This document shows positions 60,546 through 64,000 of a stretch of 64,000 nt of DNA, in pieces. The DNA comes from Spirodela intermedia. Lineage: Eukaryota > Streptophyta > Magnoliopsida > Alismatales > Araceae. A program made the position numbers and the translations under genes. The stretch's first letter is position 1, and every line of letters begins with the position of its first letter. Under the pieces are notes generated by a model. That model searched no databases, was not told where the DNA came from, and was given only the letters and a program-made list of their open reading frames with translations. Location: assembly GCA_902729315.2 (NCBI GenBank), contig LR746267.1, forward strand, positions 1,417,501-1,481,500, read 5' to 3'.

Positions 60546-62927
60546 CCATTCTCACATCCATTCTCCACCCTTCTACCATAACTCGTCTCATATAGATTCC
60601 TGAATTTACAGATTCTGGATTCCTCACAACTTATTATTTGAAATTAAATTTTGGATACTACAATAAGCTCTGTAAGTGAGAGTTTAGACCTCAACATCAA
60701 ATATGGTGGGATAGTACGACGAGGCATCTATCTTTTTGTATGATGAAAAACCCTATCTAGAAAATAGGAAAAGTACCTTTTGTCATGATAGCTCTGCCGT
60801 AATTTATTTTTTCCTTACTTCTCCTTGGATTGGTACAAAGATGTATTGTTCTCCTTTCTTTCTAATGGTGCCTATTGATTGTATATCGAAGTACTCTTGA
60901 AGGCAAGACAAACAGGATGGTGACTTGCCTATTTGATTGCTCTTAGCAGCAGTTCTTTTGTTCGGGGTGGTGAATAGGGCGGGGAATAATGAAAATAACT
61001 GCACTTTATCTTGATTTAGGTTTATGGTAGCCTGTTTGACAATGGGTGGATCATCAAAGATTAATTGAAAGAATAAGATGAAGTGAACTCCTTGATGTAC
61101 CCAGACCAGAATGAAAAGTTCAGCAAAGAAGAAGATGGTAAACACTGACTGGCCTCAAAGTGATACAGCAGCTTGTGGTTTAAATTTTCAATAAGCCAGC
61201 AAGTGCTCAAGAATAATTTCCCCATCATTCACTTGGCTGTTTGGTTTCATAGATCCTGAGTTCCCTACCTTAACTTCTCCACAAAACTATTCTCAATGAA
61301 AAGTGCTAGGCTAAAATCCTGAACCCTCCCCATGGTTCTCACATTCTTATAAGCTTTCCTATTTCAATGAAGAAAATTTTGTGATTGCCATTTTGGAGCC
61401 CTACTTTTTGTCGCTATATTATTTTTCATTCCACCACTCTGGGAATTCCCAGATTCATGGATACTTACCTCGATGAGCCGTTTACATGATTTTGACCATG
61501 GATATTTTTCATTACACTTTGTTTGGTGCTAGGTTAGAACAAGTCCAGTGTCTCTATCGCAGAGAAGGGTTTCCTCAATCTTTGAAATAGTAGTATGCAT
61601 TTCACCTAGTGATGCTCTCTAATCATAATCTTCACAAAATATTAAATATCCATAAAGGGGGATGTTCTATGCCGTCTACACAGAAGTACTTGAAAGGATT
61701 CATTCTGAGATCTGCATGCGAGATCGACATCACCAAGTTGCACGTACAAGATGGTGGAATGGGGTAAAGTTTTGCCACATAAAATAGTTGCAGTCGAGTA
61801 AGTAAGTATAGAAGAGAAAAATTACTTCCCTCACATTAAACAGTTACAAGTATAGAAAGAGTCCAACAACTTTTGCCATTCCTTTTTAGTTTGGCAGCAA
61901 TGTGCGGCACTCCTAGAGAACCCTTGGTTTCCCCTAGCTTTAGTCAGACACAATAAACCTATTCTAGGTAAAATTGGGTCACTTGGTGTAGTCGTAAAGG
62001 AGAAGGATCTACTAAAAGGTACCTTTACGCATGCATGGTAAAAGGTTTTGAAAGGTTTTGATAGGTTTTGAAGGCTTACATCATATTGACTATGGTACCC
62101 GTATGATTTAAGTTGAGATGTTTTGAAATTTATAAATGGCACCTTTATCTTGGTGATTATTTAGAGGATAATATGTTATTAAAATAAAAATTCGTAAACA
62201 AAGATCACAATGGTGAAAGAGTTCTCACAAAACTTCCTGTATTTGATTTATTATCACTTTTAGAAGATTTTTAAATTTTCAAACAAAATTGAATTTTGAT
62301 TGAATTGACCAGAAAACTAGCCGCTACAAGGCAATGACTGAATTTTGTGTCTTTAAAATATTCTCCTAAGATGAATCCACTGTGATTATGAAGAGAGACA
62401 GAAAATTTTATAGTTTTTTGATCATAACAATTTTGGAATTACTATTATGATTCTGCCATTCTCATCTACATAGTACAATTTAGGTGAATCTTGTGATGAA
62501 AAGAGAAGTGACTTAGGTCAATCCATATATAGATTTGAGAGATTATGTGCATCAATACATGTTCATACAGAGAAAGTAATAGAATAAAATAGGAAAATGT
62601 AGAAAACTAGTTCACCCCCCCCCTTTTAATACTTCACTTAGCCATATCAAACCCAATAGTAAACACATTCTTGATAGGCATCATTATTGACTATAATAGG
62701 TCACAAAATAAAAGTCATATTTTTGTAATGTAATACTTTCAAAAATTCTATAATTCAATGCTAAAGTCAAGAACGATCTTTTTATCTAATAATCATTACA
62801 AATACAAGAGGTCTTGAAATATCAAGAGGAAAAATTTATTTCCTAGCTATGAAAATAAACATAATAGAGGTTTAATTTTTCTTACACCTAATAACAGATA
62901 TGTCCTCTTTGAAATAAAAAATATAAT
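60546..62927. other. Low-copy segment, part 2 (unit D)
   Basis: Equivalent to 12939-15320. Contains the same two unrecognised frames (60804-61145 and 61831-62142, minus strand) and a homopolymer C run near 62615. Confidence 0.55.
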
Positions 62928-64000
62928 TGATAAGTCTTCATTATCATGAGTTAATAATTAGTAAATAATATAGTTTTAACCTTAACTCATGATAAATAGA
63001 CTTATATTTGTGTTATAGTGTGAAAAGTAGTTTTCAATCGATTAACGTGAATTTTTGGTAATTATGTGATTTTATATGATTTTATATGATTTTTACAGAC
63101 TTACTTTTGAGATAAATGAAGGAAAAGAAATTAAAATAAAAATAGCAAAATGGGGGGGACCCACTGGTCAACTAGGCGCGCAAGGGGGTCGGAAGTGTAG
63201 TTGGGCAGGAGCTGTGAGCATGGGCTTGAGCGGCTTGAATTGATGGGGGCATGTGTGCGCCACTCCCCTTCCATGTCACCGGTGGCCAGCCGACTGTGGG
63301 GCAAGGACTAGTCGTACACACGTGAGAAAGGAACTTGATCGAAAATGTAATATTACTATATATTCACCACAAACTTTGGTGCACAATCGATGTGGGACTA
63401 AACGTGCGTCACCTTCCCTAGAAAGGGCAGCAATTGGCGTGGTTCAAATCCTCCTAGAGTCAAAATTCATATTTTTTTATCTCATTATCGTGGCTTTCTT
63501 ACAGATCGCCGTCTGAAGGATTAAGCAACCAAAATTGCTAGATCATCAGTGAAAATCTCATCAACGTGATTTGCGGAGCATTGTTATTAAAATTGTTGAA
63601 TGATTTACAATAAAAGGATTGCAAATCCATCAAGCATTTTCGATTGATCGACGAATAAGCCGTCGTTGGGAAGAGGACGACCCGCTAGGAGATGAGTCGC
63701 CACCTCCTAAGAGCGTACTGGATGCAATGAAGAGCCACCTCTTTCTATGTAGACCTGAGGATGAAGCTCTGTGACACGTGCCTCACCTCCATCCAACTTC
63801 TCTCCATCAGGTGACAACTATTGGAAAGTCGCAAAGTCGCCGTTTTTCCACTCCATCGGAGACGATTTGAGGACCCATTTCATTGATCTCTAGATTTTGC
63901 AAGGAGATCTAGAGATTGCCCATGTCGTCTTTGTCCAAAGAGAGCCTTTGTGGCTATGAACACTACATCAGGATTCTGGTGCATCGTCGACACATCGCCA
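62928..64000 (+). repeat. Athila LTR (LTR-3D), cut by the window edge
   Basis: Starts TGATAAGTCTTCATTATC and follows LTR-3A closely. It holds the empty target site (63505-63509) of the solo LTR nested in unit C. Confidence 0.82.

Noticed and set aside
1-64000. CRISPR arrays, bacterial operons, prophage or plasmid features
   Set aside because: All tandem repeats found are contiguous without spacers, and all protein remnants are plant retrotransposon or plant peptide sequences.

Overview
Plant nuclear DNA: AT-rich, packed with decayed LTR retrotransposons (Athila-type Ty3/gypsy and Ty1/copia), and carrying four copies of one intronless gene for a secreted cysteine-rich antimicrobial peptide of the MiAMP1 family (beta/gamma-crystallin-like fold, named for the macadamia peptide). 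Nothing bacterial is present. The family occurs in scattered seed-plant lineages including monocots, and the GC-rich coding region in an AT-rich background would suit a monocot, but I cannot name the species.

Names used here. A, B, C and D are the four peptide-gene units. 'Athila LTR' is the dominant repeat, about 1.6-2.1 kb, starting TGATAAGTC and ending GTCA, followed inside the element by a tRNA-Asp-type primer-binding site (TGGCACCATTGCTAGGG or similar). R is a 295-bp TG...CA repeat. E is a GC-rich 2.15-kb insertion.

Layout. Unit A (1-18008, gene on -): Athila element on the - strand (RT, protease, gag, PBS, LTR 3577-5319); peptide gene 5815-6138 with its promoter; two R repeats; a second truncated Athila (gag, PBS, LTR 10910-12482); a 2.8-kb low-copy stretch; LTRs 15321-16912 and 16914-18008. 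Unit B (18009-23203, gene on -) is a 5.2-kb, almost identical copy of 4817-10011. It is followed by broken copia sequence (23204-27454). Unit C (27455-44638, gene on +) is the same arrangement as A, inverted, with a nested solo LTR at 30786-32424. Unit D (44639-64000, gene on -) is again in the orientation of A, with insertion E (46425-48579) and a solo LTR (58485-60545). C and D form a large inverted duplication around a spacer of about 3.4 kb.

The only credible functional genes are the four peptide genes, identical over 324 bp. All have a TATA box, an untranslated leader without ATG, two AATAAA signals and a promoter with TGACG motifs beside a 12-bp palindrome; one TGACG motif is mutated in D. 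The window therefore reads as a segmentally amplified defence-peptide locus embedded in nested retrotransposons, with clear target-site duplications, empty sites and a microhomology junction from which much of its history can be ordered.
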